NCBI GenBank assembly: GCA_019348095.1
Contig: JAHWKC010000102.1
Coordinates: forward strand, 1 to 7,603
Length of the DNA: 7,603 bases
Reading direction: 5' to 3'
Source: Pseudomonadota bacterium
GTDB lineage: Bacteria > Pseudomonadota > Gammaproteobacteria > Xanthomonadales > Xanthomonadaceae
Shown: positions 1 to 5,817 of the stretch, in pieces
Layout: each line of letters begins with the position of its first letter
Numbering within the stretch: position 1 is the first letter of the stretch
Program-made: the position numbers and the translations under genes
The notes under the pieces: generated by a model
What the model saw: only the letters and a program-made list of their open reading frames with translations
What the model was told of the DNA's origin: nothing
Databases searched by the model: none

Positions 1-305
1 TGAACTGGTTCATGGATTACGTCCACGGCACCAACAATCTGAACCTGTCGCCGAACACCAGCTACTTCGGGTTCCAGAACGCAAGGCGTGACGTGACTGC
101 CGATCGCGTGGTGTATCACGGTGCCTCGGTGTTCTATGACCAGCCCAACTGGTCGGTCCTGGTTGGTGTCCGCAACATCTTCGACACCGCGCCACCGCAG
201 GTTTCCAGCGGCGTGGCCTCCCGTTACGGCAACACCCCGGCCTTCGCGACGCAGTACGACTGGCTCGGCCGGACCGGCTATGTGCAATTCCGGTACAAGT
301 TCTGA
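1..305 (+). CDS. TonB-dependent receptor, C-terminal end (5' truncated)
   Basis: Only the last 100 codons are in the window; the reading frame is open from base 3 and ends in TGA at 303-305. The visible part looks like the final strands of an outer-membrane beta-barrel: alternating aromatic and polar residues, the motif VGVRNIFDTAPP (the 'NLFD..PP' turn common near the end of TonB-dependent receptors), and a last strand GYVQFRYKF ending in the C-terminal phenylalanine that Bam-assembled barrel proteins carry. Such receptors import siderophores, cobalamin or carbohydrates using TonB energy. The plug, TonB box and ligand-binding loops lie outside the window, so the substrate cannot be named. 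The ATG at 12 is internal, because the frame continues upstream of it. A strong terminator follows 27 bases after the stop, so this is probably the end of its transcript. Confidence 0.85.
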   Translation, partial: NWFMDYVHGTNNLNLSPNTSYFGFQNARRDVTADRVVYHGASVFYDQPNWSVLVGVRNIFDTAPPQVSSGVASRYGNTPAFATQYDWLGRTGYVQFRYKF

Positions 306-332
306 TGTACTGATCTAGCAATTGCCACGAAG

Positions 333-365
333 AAGAGGCGACGCTTGCGTCGCCTCTTTTTTTTT
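333..365 (+). terminator. Intrinsic terminator after the TonB-dependent receptor
   Basis: A perfect inverted repeat pairs 333-344 (AAGAGGCGACGC) with 347-358, leaving TT at the tip (in practice a 10-bp stem with a CTTG-type loop). The descending arm runs into nine consecutive T at 357-365. This is a textbook Rho-independent terminator in the rightward direction. It separates the receptor transcript from the DUF2147 gene. Confidence 0.95.
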
Positions 366-401
366 GCCGGATCCATGGCAGGAGTACGGCCCCGCCATCG
401 C

Positions 402-429
402 TTCGGTACCTCAGTCGCTGCGATATAAA
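402..429 (+). promoter_or_regulatory. Possible sigma-70 promoter for the DUF2147 gene
   Basis: TATAAA at 424-429 is the only AT-rich hexamer in the otherwise GC-rich stretch between the receptor terminator and the next gene. A weak -35-like TTCGGT lies at 402-407, 16 bases upstream. The receptor transcript ends at the terminator before it, so an independent promoter is expected here. The -35 match is poor and the call depends mostly on position. Confidence 0.35.
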
Positions 430-485
430 GGGCCTGGCCGGGCAGCCGCGCCCGGATGCGCTTGCCGAAACCCTGGGAGAGGACC

Positions 486-929
486 ATGCGTAACAAGCTA
501 CTTGCCGTGCTGCTCACCGTACCGCTGCTGGGTTTTTCCACCGGGGTGCTCGCGCAGTCGCCGGTCGGCACCTGGACCACCATCGACGATGAAACCGGCC
601 GGCCCAAGTCTGTGCTGGAAATCTACCGGGCGGGCGACGGCAGCCTGGCCGGGCGGGTCAACGAGGTACTGCAGTCCGAGCAAGGCCCGGATCCGGTCTG
701 CGACCAGTGCCCGGGCGAGCGCAGGGACAAGCCGGTCGAGGGCATGGTGATCCTGTGGGGCATCACCCGCGACGGCGAGGTCTGGGACGGCGGCAAGATC
801 CTCGACCCGGCCAGCGGCAAGGTCTACTCGGTCAGGCTCAAGCCGATCGAGGACGGCAGCAAGCTGGAGGTTCGCGGCTTCATCGGGTTCTCGCTGCTGG
901 GACGTACCCAGACCTGGGTCCGGCGATAG
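486..929 (+). CDS. Secreted DUF2147 family protein
   Basis: A 147-residue protein of unknown biochemical role, predicted to be periplasmic. Residues 1-23 form a signal peptide: positive RNK, a hydrophobic run LLAVLLTVPLLGF, and a VLA|Q cleavage site after Ala23. The mature part starts SPVGTWTTIDDETG and carries hallmarks of DUF2147 (COG4731): the G-x-W-x-T-x-D-D-E-T-G opening, a CDQC pair followed by GERRDKPVEGM, the WDGGKILDPASGKVY segment, and a closing GFIGFSLLGRTQTWVR. The family is thought to be a small lipocalin-like beta-barrel. I chose ATG 486, not the in-frame ATG at 456, because a purine-rich ribosome site GGGAGAGGA (475-483) precedes it and the signal peptide begins there; the earlier start would add ten residues, including a proline and two charged residues, ahead of the signal. 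It sits alone between two terminators. Confidence 0.88.
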   Translation: MRNKLLAVLLTVPLLGFSTGVLAQSPVGTWTTIDDETGRPKSVLEIYRAGDGSLAGRVNEVLQSEQGPDPVCDQCPGERRDKPVEGMVILWGITRDGEVWDGGKILDPASGKVYSVRLKPIEDGSKLEVRGFIGFSLLGRTQTWVRR

Positions 930-953
930 CCGGGCGCGCAGCGCACGCCTGCC

Positions 954-976
954 AAGCCCGGCCGCGCCGGGCTTTT
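954..976 (+). terminator. Intrinsic terminator after the DUF2147 gene
   Basis: A 9-bp perfect stem pairs 954-962 (AAGCCCGGC) with 966-974 (GCCGGGCTT) across a CGC loop, followed by T at 973-976. It lies 25 bases after the DUF2147 stop. The T tract is short (four), but the stem is very GC-rich, so rightward termination is likely. Confidence 0.75.
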
Positions 977-1051
977 CCGTGGCTTACGCGCAGGCCAGCA
1001 AGTCCCTCCGGCCTCTGCGGGCGCGCCGCCGGGGCCGGCTCATGCGCATGC

Positions 1052-1057
1052 GATAAT
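1052..1057 (+). promoter_or_regulatory. Probable -10 box of the metG promoter
   Basis: GATAAT, one mismatch from TATAAT, lies 29 bases before the metG start and would give a leader of only about 20-25 bases. No good -35 hexamer is seen at 17 bases upstream (the region is CCGGGGCC-like). A perfect palindrome CATGCGCATG (1041-1050) abuts the box and might be coincidental or an operator. The leader CAGCCGATCGCCCC shows no Shine-Dalgarno sequence before the ATG. Confidence 0.5.
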
Positions 1058-1086
1058 CGCGCCTCTTTCATCCAGCCGATCGCCCC

Positions 1087-3192
1087 ATGCCCCGCGAGTT
1101 CGTCGTCACCTGCGCCCTGCCCTACGCCAATGGCCCGCTGCACCTGGGCCACCTGGTCGGCTACATCCAGGGCGACATCTGGTCGCGCGCGCAGCGGATG
1201 GCCGGGCACACCGCGCACTTCGTCTGCGCCGATGACACCCACGGCACCCCGATCATGCTCGCCGCGGAAAAGGCCGGCACCACGCCGGAAGCCTTCATCG
1301 CCCAGGTCCAGGCCGGTCACGAGCGCGACTTCGCCGATTTCGGCGTAGCCTTCGACCACTACGACTCCACCCACTCACCGCGCAACCGGGCGCTGACCGA
1401 GGCGATCTACGCCAAGCTCGACAACAGCGGCCACATCAAGCGCCGCTCGGTGGCGCAGCTGTTCGATCCAGCCAAGGGCATGTTCCTGCCCGATCGCTAC
1501 GTCAAGGGTATCTGCCCCAATTGCGGCACCCCCGACCAGTACGGCGACAACTGCGAGCATTGCGGCGCGACCTACGCACCGACCGAGCTCAAGCAGCCGC
1601 GCTCGGTGATCAGCGGCGCCACCCCCGAGCTGCGCGAGTCGGAGCATTTCTTTTTCGAGGTGGGTGGATTCGCGGGATTCCTGCGCGAGTGGCTGGCTGG
1701 TGATGTTGCCGCCCCGGGCGTCAAGGCCAAGCTGTGCGAATGGCTGGATGCCGAAGGCGGCCTGCGCGCCTGGGACATTTCGCGCGACGAGCCGTACTTC
1801 GGCTTCGAGATCCCGGGCCACCCGGGCAAGTACCTGTATGTCTGGATCGACGCGCCGATCGGCTACCTCAGCAGCTTCCAGGCGCTGTGCGAACGCGAAG
1901 GGCTGGACTTCTTCTCCTATCTGGCCCGCGACAGCCAGGCCGAGCTGCACCACTTCATCGGCAAGGACATCGTCAACTTCCACGGCCTGTTCTGGCCGGC
2001 GGTACTGCACGGCGCCGGCTTCCGTGCGCCGACCCGGCTGCACGTCAACGGCTACCTGACGGTCGACGGCGCCAAGATGTCCAAGTCCCGCGGCACCTTC
2101 ATCATGGCGCGCAGCTACCTCGATGCCGGGCTCGATCCCGAGGCGCTGCGTTATTACTACGCCGCCAAGACCGCAGGCGGCGTCGACGATCTGGACCTGA
2201 ACCTGTCGGACTTCGTCGCGCGGGTGAACTCGGACCTGGTCGGCAAGTTCGTCAACCTCGCCAGCCGCTGCGCCGGATTCATCGGCAAGCGCTTCGACGG
2301 CCGCCTGGCGGATACGCTGCCGGAGCCGGCGATGTACGCGCGATTCGTCGCCCAGCTCGCGCCGATCGCGCAGGCCTACGCCCGCAACGAAGCCGCCGTT
2401 GCGCTGCGCCTGACCATGGCGCTGGCCGATGACGCCAACCGTTACATCGACGAGTGCAAGCCGTGGGTGCTGGCCAAGCAGGACGGCGCCGAGGCCGAAC
2501 TGCACGCGGTGTGCACCCATGGATTGAACCTGTTCCGCGTGCTGGCCGCCGCGCTCAAGCCGGTACTGCCGCGGGTCGCCTCGCAGGCCGAGGCGTTCCT
2601 CGCCGCGCCGGTGGCGGCCTGGAGCGACCTGGATGCGCCGCTGCTGTCGCACCGGATCGCCGCCTACACGCCCCTGTTCACCCGAATCGATCCGAAGCAG
2701 ATCCAGGCCATGACCGAAGCCAGCAAGGAATCCATGAAGCCCACCGACGCAGATGTCCTTGTAGGAGCGGCTTCAGCCGCGAAGCCAGAGGCAGCGGACA
2801 TCGGGAAAGAGCTCGCGGCTGAAGCCGCTCCTACAAAGGCGGGCGCGAAGGAGAACACCGGCGTCATCGGCATCGACGACTTCGCCAAGCTCGACCTGCG
2901 CATCGCCAGAGTGGCGCTGTGCGAGCTCGTCGAAGGCTCCGACAAGCTGCTGCGCTTCGAGCTGGATGCCGGCGAGCTGGGCCGGCGGCAGATTTTCTCG
3001 GGGGTTCGCGCCGCATACGGCGAGCCGGAGAAACTGGTCGGCCGCAATGTGGTGTTCATCGCCAACCTGGCACCGCGCAAGATGCGCTTCGGGATCAGCG
3101 AAGGCATGATTTTATCGGCTGGTTTCGATGGCGGCGGGGTGTTTTTGCTCGATGCTGATGGCGGCGCCGAGCCGGGCATGCCGGTGCGTTGA
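1087..3192 (+). CDS. metG: Methionyl-tRNA synthetase with a REPIN-encoded linker insertion
   Basis: MetRS charges tRNA-Met with methionine in the cytoplasm. This is the long class I, four-cysteine zinc type with a fused C-terminal tRNA-binding domain, 701 residues. Visible landmarks: PYANGPLHLGH (residues 12-22, HIGH-type signature HLGH 19-22); zinc knuckle cysteines 143, 146, 156 and 159 (CPNC...CEHC); KMSKS at 330-334; the anticodon-binding helical domain with DECKPWVL, in which Trp460 matches E. coli Trp461; and the EMAPII/Trbp111-like domain from about 593 (IGIDDFAKLDLRIARV) to the end (GAEPGMPVR). The start matches the family N-terminus, though no Shine-Dalgarno is visible. Oddity: residues 558-583 of the interdomain linker are encoded by a complete REPIN, giving Ala-rich VGAASAAKPEAADIGKEL and AAEAAPT. 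E. coli MetG is 677 residues as I recall, so the excess agrees with this insertion. A rare TTA codon occurs at 3112-3114. Confidence 0.97.
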   Translation: MPREFVVTCALPYANGPLHLGHLVGYIQGDIWSRAQRMAGHTAHFVCADDTHGTPIMLAAEKAGTTPEAFIAQVQAGHERDFADFGVAFDHYDSTHSPRNRALTEAIYAKLDNSGHIKRRSVAQLFDPAKGMFLPDRYVKGICPNCGTPDQYGDNCEHCGATYAPTELKQPRSVISGATPELRESEHFFFEVGGFAGFLREWLAGDVAAPGVKAKLCEWLDAEGGLRAWDISRDEPYFGFEIPGHPGKYLYVWIDAPIGYLSSFQALCEREGLDFFSYLARDSQAELHHFIGKDIVNFHGLFWPAVLHGAGFRAPTRLHVNGYLTVDGAKMSKSRGTFIMARSYLDAGLDPEALRYYYAAKTAGGVDDLDLNLSDFVARVNSDLVGKFVNLASRCAGFIGKRFDGRLADTLPEPAMYARFVAQLAPIAQAYARNEAAVALRLTMALADDANRYIDECKPWVLAKQDGAEAELHAVCTHGLNLFRVLAAALKPVLPRVASQAEAFLAAPVAAWSDLDAPLLSHRIAAYTPLFTRIDPKQIQAMTEASKESMKPTDADVLVGAASAAKPEAADIGKELAAEAAPTKAGAKENTGVIGIDDFAKLDLRIARVALCELVEGSDKLLRFELDAGELGRRQIFSGVRAAYGEPEKLVGRNVVFIANLAPRKMRFGISEGMILSAGFDGGGVFLLDADGGAEPGMPVR
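2759..2836. repeat. REPIN (two inverted GTAG-type REPs) inside metG
   Basis: A 24-base arm at 2759-2782 (TTGTAGGAGCGGCTTCAGCCG then CGA) is perfectly inverted at 2813-2836, around a 30-base spacer. Each arm has its own short palindrome, GCGGCT-TC-AGCCGC, preceded by the GTAG head diagnostic of REP sequences mobilised by RAYT transposases (SMAG-like in Stenotrophomonas). The whole element is 78 bases, exactly 26 codons, and introduces no stop in the metG frame. The two arms can also pair with each other to make a long hairpin in DNA or mRNA. No RAYT gene is in the window. Confidence 0.92.
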
Positions 3193-3198
3193 AACGAT

Positions 3199-3340
3199 AA
3201 GTGAGTGAATAGAAGTGAGGAGTGAAAGTAAGGGCGCCACGTCTTTCGCTCTCACTTCTCACTTCTCAACTGTCACTTCTGCGGACGCCCCGTGAGGGTG
3301 AAGCGATCTCTCATTGCTCACTCCTAGACTCTCACTCCTG
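3199..3340. repeat. Imperfect AAGTGAG-type heptad repeats filling the metG-rnfB gap
   Basis: Three blocks of imperfect 7-base repeats. Block A, rightward, 3199-3233: AAGTGAG, TGAATAG, AAGTGAG, GAGTGAA, AGTAAGG. Block B, leftward, about 3246-3280: AAGTGAC, AGTTGAG, AAGTGAG, AAGTGAG. Block C, leftward, about 3309-3340: GGAGTGA, GAGTCTA, GGAGTGA, GCAATGA. Blocks A and B can fold back: 3211-3219 pairs perfectly with 3251-3259, and 3224-3228 with 3243-3247. Composition is much less GC-rich than the flanking genes, with strong purine/pyrimidine strand asymmetry. No T-tract terminator is seen in this 152-base gap, so rnfB may be read from the metG promoter. Confidence 0.7.
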
Positions 3341-3344
3341 ATTC

Positions 3345-3755
3345 ATGGATCTCACCGAACGCCTCGACCGCCTGCTGCCGCAGACCCAGTGCGGCCAGTG
3401 CGGCTATGGCGGCTGCCGGCCCTACGCCGAGGCGATGGCGGCCGGCGAGGCCGGCGTCGAGCGGTGTCCGCCCGGCGGCGATCCGGGCGCGCGCGCACTC
3501 GCACGCTTGCTCGGCGTCGACGCCAAGCCCTACGACCGCAGCCGCGGCGCGCACAAGCCGCCCCAGGTCGCGCTGGTGGTGGAAGCCGACTGCATCGGCT
3601 GTACCAAGTGCATCCAGGCCTGCCCGGTCGATGCGATCATCGGCGGCAACAAGCACATGCACACCGTGGTCGAGCCGCTGTGCACCGGCTGCGAGCTGTG
3701 CATCCCAGCCTGCCCGGTCGACTGCATCGTGCTGGTGCCGCCGCAGGTGCCCTAG
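3345..3755 (+). CDS. rnfB: RnfB/RsxB-like [4Fe-4S] ferredoxin without membrane anchor
   Basis: A 136-residue iron-sulfur protein matching the soluble part of RnfB/RsxB, which passes electrons in the Rnf/Rsx membrane complex. First cluster site: Cys16, 19, 24, 41 in [19 protein letters not shown]...RCPPGG (C-x2-C-x4-C-x16-C), the RnfB-specific 4Fe-4S domain. Two ferredoxin sites follow: [12 protein letters not shown] (83, 86, 89, 93) and [12 protein letters not shown] (113, 116, 119, 123), plus Cys127. The N-terminal transmembrane helix of E. coli RsxB is absent: an in-frame TGA at 3339-3341 lies just two codons before ATG 3345, and [18 protein letters not shown] begins directly. Xanthomonad homologues are, as I recall, also short and called RnfB or RsxB. 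No other rnf subunit is present here, so its partner is unknown. No Shine-Dalgarno sequence is visible before the start, which abuts the heptad repeats. Confidence 0.88.
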   Translation: MDLTERLDRLLPQTQCGQCGYGGCRPYAEAMAAGEAGVERCPPGGDPGARALARLLGVDAKPYDRSRGAHKPPQVALVVEADCIGCTKCIQACPVDAIIGGNKHMHTVVEPLCTGCELCIPACPVDCIVLVPPQVP

Positions 3756-3760
3756 ACGAT

Positions 3761-3783
3761 CAGCCGAGCAAGCTCGGCTCTAC
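3761..3783 (-). repeat. Single GTAG palindrome of a second REP class
   Basis: Read leftward it is GTAG followed by AGCCGAGC-TT-GCTCGGCT and a G. The stem pairs 3762-3769 with 3772-3779 perfectly (8 bp, AA at the tip on the + strand), and the GTAG head is CTAC at 3780-3783 on the + strand. It differs from the GGAGCGGCTTCAGCCGC class of the neighbouring REPIN. It begins 5 bases after the rnfB stop. It lacks a T tract, so it is not an intrinsic terminator, though it may protect the 3' end of the rnfB mRNA. Confidence 0.75.
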
Positions 3784-3789
3784 GGGCGT

Positions 3790-3870
3790 CTGTAGGAGCG
3801 GCTTCAGCCGCGATCCGGAGCCGGCGCGGGCGAGGCATCACCACGATCGCGGCTGAAGCCGCTCCTACAG
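3790..3870. repeat. REPIN spanning the 3' end of the gumN-type gene
   Basis: A 25-base arm at 3790-3814 (CTGTAGGAGCGGCTTCAGCC then GCGAT) is perfectly inverted at 3846-3870, with a 31-base spacer. The arms share a 23-base core with the metG REPIN, while the spacer is different. The leftward-reading gumN-type frame passes through the distal arm as CRSGFSRD, through the spacer, and stops at a TGA (3804-3806) that lies in the loop of the proximal arm's palindrome. The element therefore belongs partly to a coding sequence and partly to the convergent intergenic gap. Confidence 0.93.
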
Positions 3871-4844
3871 GGCTCGTCGCGGCTGACCGCTTCACAGGCC
3901 GAACAGATGCGCTGCACTGTGTAACCCTTGGCGCGCAGCTTCTCGACCACGCCGTCCGCGCCCAGCAGGTGCAGTGCACCGACCACCACCAGCGTGTCGC
4001 GCGGCGACGGCCCGTCCAGCATGCGCTGGATCTGCGGCACCCAGGCGTCGTTGCGTACGACGTTGACCAGGCGGTAGGTCTCCGGTGTGTTCTCCAGCAT
4101 CTGCAGGCGCGTCAGGCGATCGAGCGCCACCAGGTCCGCGCTGCGCCAGGCCTCGTGCAGCCCGGCCAGCACGGCCGGCATCTCCTGTGGCCGGTCCAGG
4201 AAATCGGCCAGCGCGACGACCTGCTCGTCCATCGGGACACTGTCGAGCGTGCGCAACTGGTCATCGATGGTCTCCAGCCCGCCGGTGGGCTTGCCGGCCG
4301 CGGCCGCCGCCCGCATCAGATGCTGGTCGAGCCCATCGGCGGCGCTGAAGCCCAAGGACTGGGCGACGCCGAGCATCAGCGTCAGGTTCACGAACCATGG
4401 TTCGAACGCTTCGAGCTGCTCGATCGAGGCGCCGTTGTTGCCGAGCACGTCATCGAGCCGGTCCTGCATCGCCGCAGGCAGCGTGTCGCTGAGGCCGCCG
4501 CCGTCGGCGTAGCCGGCCGCCGCCAGGAACTTGCCTGCGGTCGCCGGATCGGCCAGTTGCTCCGGCGGCACTTCGAACACCACCGCGTCGGCCGCGGCGA
4601 ACGCCTGATCGATGTCGCTGGACAACGGATAGTCGCCGGGCTTGAGCAGATGGAAGGAGCCGAGCAGGTAGACCGTGCTGCCGCTCCCGACGCGCGACAG
4701 CTTCCACAGCAGCGGCACGGGCGCCGCGCGGCCGAGCTCCGCGCGCGCTGCACTCGGACTGTCGCCGCGCGCCAGCGTGCTGCCGGGTGCGAACAGCAGC
4801 GCGAGGACCAACGCGCATAGGCCGAGACTCTTGAAAGGGTGCAT
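3804..4844 (-). CDS. TraB/GumN family exported protein with REPIN-encoded C-terminal tail
   Basis: A 346-residue protein of the TraB/PrgY/GumN family (COG3735), related to the Tiki metalloproteases. Residues 1-25 are a signal peptide (MHPFKSLGL, hydrophobic ALVLALLF, STLA cleavage region), so it acts in the periplasm or envelope. Family landmarks are LLWKLSRVGSGSTVYLLGSFH, giving the first GX2H motif at 62-65; Glu91 in VVFEVPPEQ; and the second GX2H motif GALH at 289-292, followed by LLGADGVVEKLRAKGYTVQRI. These conserved residues are the proposed metal-binding and catalytic set; the substrate is unknown. The family domain seems complete by about residue 313. Residues 314-346 are extra: ICSACEAVSRDEP, then 21 residues (326-346) encoded by the REPIN, which also supplies the TGA stop. 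The start at 4844 follows the DUF1684 stop by 10 bases with only a weak purine site (GAAGAG). The name GumN comes from the Xanthomonas gum region and does not imply a role in xanthan synthesis here. Confidence 0.88.
   Translation of the reverse strand: MHPFKSLGLCALVLALLFAPGSTLARGDSPSAARAELGRAAPVPLLWKLSRVGSGSTVYLLGSFHLLKPGDYPLSSDIDQAFAAADAVVFEVPPEQLADPATAGKFLAAAGYADGGGLSDTLPAAMQDRLDDVLGNNGASIEQLEAFEPWFVNLTLMLGVAQSLGFSAADGLDQHLMRAAAAAGKPTGGLETIDDQLRTLDSVPMDEQVVALADFLDRPQEMPAVLAGLHEAWRSADLVALDRLTRLQMLENTPETYRLVNVVRNDAWVPQIQRMLDGPSPRDTLVVVGALHLLGADGVVEKLRAKGYTVQRICSACEAVSRDEPCRSGFSRDRGDASPAPAPDRG
3877..3897. repeat. Possible decayed REP arm
   Basis: TCGCGGCTGACCGCTTCACAG resembles the intact REP arm TCGCGGCTGA-AG-CCGCTCCTACAG with small deletions: the first ten bases are identical and the end is similar. 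In the leftward gene it encodes CEAVSRDEP, which echoes CRSGFSRD from the intact arm just downstream. The match is short and may be coincidence. Confidence 0.35.
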
Positions 4845-4854
4845 GGCGGGCTCT

Positions 4855-5817
4855 TCAGTGCGGCGAGGCGTAGGTCTTTTCACCGGCCTCGATCGCCAGA
4901 TCGAGCCGGTTCTCCGGCGGCGGCAAGGGGCAGGTTGCGAACGCGGTGAAGGCGCACGGCGGGTTGTAGGCGCGGTTGAAGTCCAGCGTGATGCGCCCCT
5001 GCGCATCCGGGCGTGGCGCATCCAGGTAGCGGCCGGCGCCATAGCTGCCGTGGCCGCTGGTGCGATCGGCGAAGACCAGGAACAGCGTGTCCTCGCCGTG
5101 GTCGAGCGCTTCGATGCGGTGCAGCGTGCCGTCGTGCTCGAACTCGACCACGCCGGGATTGGCCACCTGCTCGATGGTGCCGATGATGTTGGCGATCGGC
5201 AGGGTCTTGCCCGGCGGGTGCTCCACGAACTGGCCTGCGACGCGCCACTCCCGCCGCGCCGGCCAATAGTCCAGGCCGCCGAAACCGACGCGGCGGGGGG
5301 CGTCGGCATGCTTCACCCGCAGTGCATGGCACGCACCGCGCTTGATCACGGTGGCGAGGCCGCGGCCATCGTCGAAGCCGAGCACGCTGGGACCGCCGGC
5401 GGCATCGTCGGCGCGCAACTCCACCGGCCCGGTCAGCCGAGCGCCATCGAGCGTGACCGCCACGCCTCGCTCGGGCACGAACCGGGTCGCGCCGGCATTG
5501 AGCTCGATCATGCCAAGGTGCTCCGGGCCGACCGCCAGGCGGATGCCGTTGTCGGTATCGCTGCCGAGGTGATGCGCGCCCGGACCGATCCAGTGCAGCC
5601 CGACCAGGCTGGTCCAGCCGTCCGGCCGGGTCAGCTCGGCGGCGCGCTGCTCGCGCCAGTGCTGCTGATCGGCCTGGAACGCAGCGAGCTCGGCGGGGCT
5701 TTGCGCTTCGCTGGACACGCCAGTCTCGCGCTCGCCACCGGAGCATGCGCTCAGCAGTCCGCACAAGCCAAGAGCGGCGAACCGCGCCGGCAAAAGCTTT
5801 GGGGAGGAGTTGACCAT
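4855..5817 (-). CDS. DUF1684 lipoprotein
   Basis: A 320-residue predicted lipoprotein. Residues 1-25 contain a signal sequence ending in the lipobox LSAC, with Cys25 as the lipidated residue; Ser at +2 favours outer-membrane sorting under the usual Lol rule. The rest matches DUF1684 (COG3358): DGWTSLVGLHWIGPGAHHLG (from 66), an RG-x-x-x-x-LRVKHADAPRR segment, FADRTSGHGSYGAGRYLDAP, FNRAYNPPC at 280-288, CPLPPPEN at 296-303, and a final EAGEKTY. The biochemical function of the family is not established. ATG 5817 overlaps the mutL stop as TGATG, with a GAGGA ribosome site inside mutL, and it gives the lipoprotein signal. An earlier in-frame ATG at 5892 would place a 25-residue proline-rich stretch before the signal and is rejected. 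Translation is probably coupled to mutL. Confidence 0.9.
   Translation of the reverse strand: MVNSSPKLLPARFAALGLCGLLSACSGGERETGVSSEAQSPAELAAFQADQQHWREQRAAELTRPDGWTSLVGLHWIGPGAHHLGSDTDNGIRLAVGPEHLGMIELNAGATRFVPERGVAVTLDGARLTGPVELRADDAAGGPSVLGFDDGRGLATVIKRGACHALRVKHADAPRRVGFGGLDYWPARREWRVAGQFVEHPPGKTLPIANIIGTIEQVANPGVVEFEHDGTLHRIEALDHGEDTLFLVFADRTSGHGSYGAGRYLDAPRPDAQGRITLDFNRAYNPPCAFTAFATCPLPPPENRLDLAIEAGEKTYASPH

Noticed and set aside
456..488. Earlier ATG (456) as the start of the DUF2147 protein
   Set aside because: It would put MRLPKPWERT ahead of a normal signal peptide, whereas ATG 486 has a good ribosome site at 475-483.
1375..2652. Long leftward open frame (425 codons) opposite metG
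   Set aside because: It lies entirely antisense to the well-conserved MetRS coding sequence, and its translation is Arg/Gly/Val/Gln-rich without a recognisable domain. This is the usual shadow of a GC-rich gene with few stops in the opposite frame.
2759..2836. The metG repeat as a sign of a pseudogene or frameshift
   Set aside because: The element is exactly 26 codons long, has no stop in the metG frame, and the C-terminal domain continues intact to a normal end.
3790..3870. CRISPR array or intrinsic terminator
   Set aside because: There is one inverted pair, not direct repeats with regular spacers, and no T tract follows either hairpin. GTAG heads and internal palindromes identify REPs.
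4845..5309. N-terminal extension of the gumN-type frame up to 5309
   Set aside because: The frame is open but overlaps the DUF1684 gene in another frame and reads as low-complexity Arg/Ser/Thr; the signal peptide starts at 4844.
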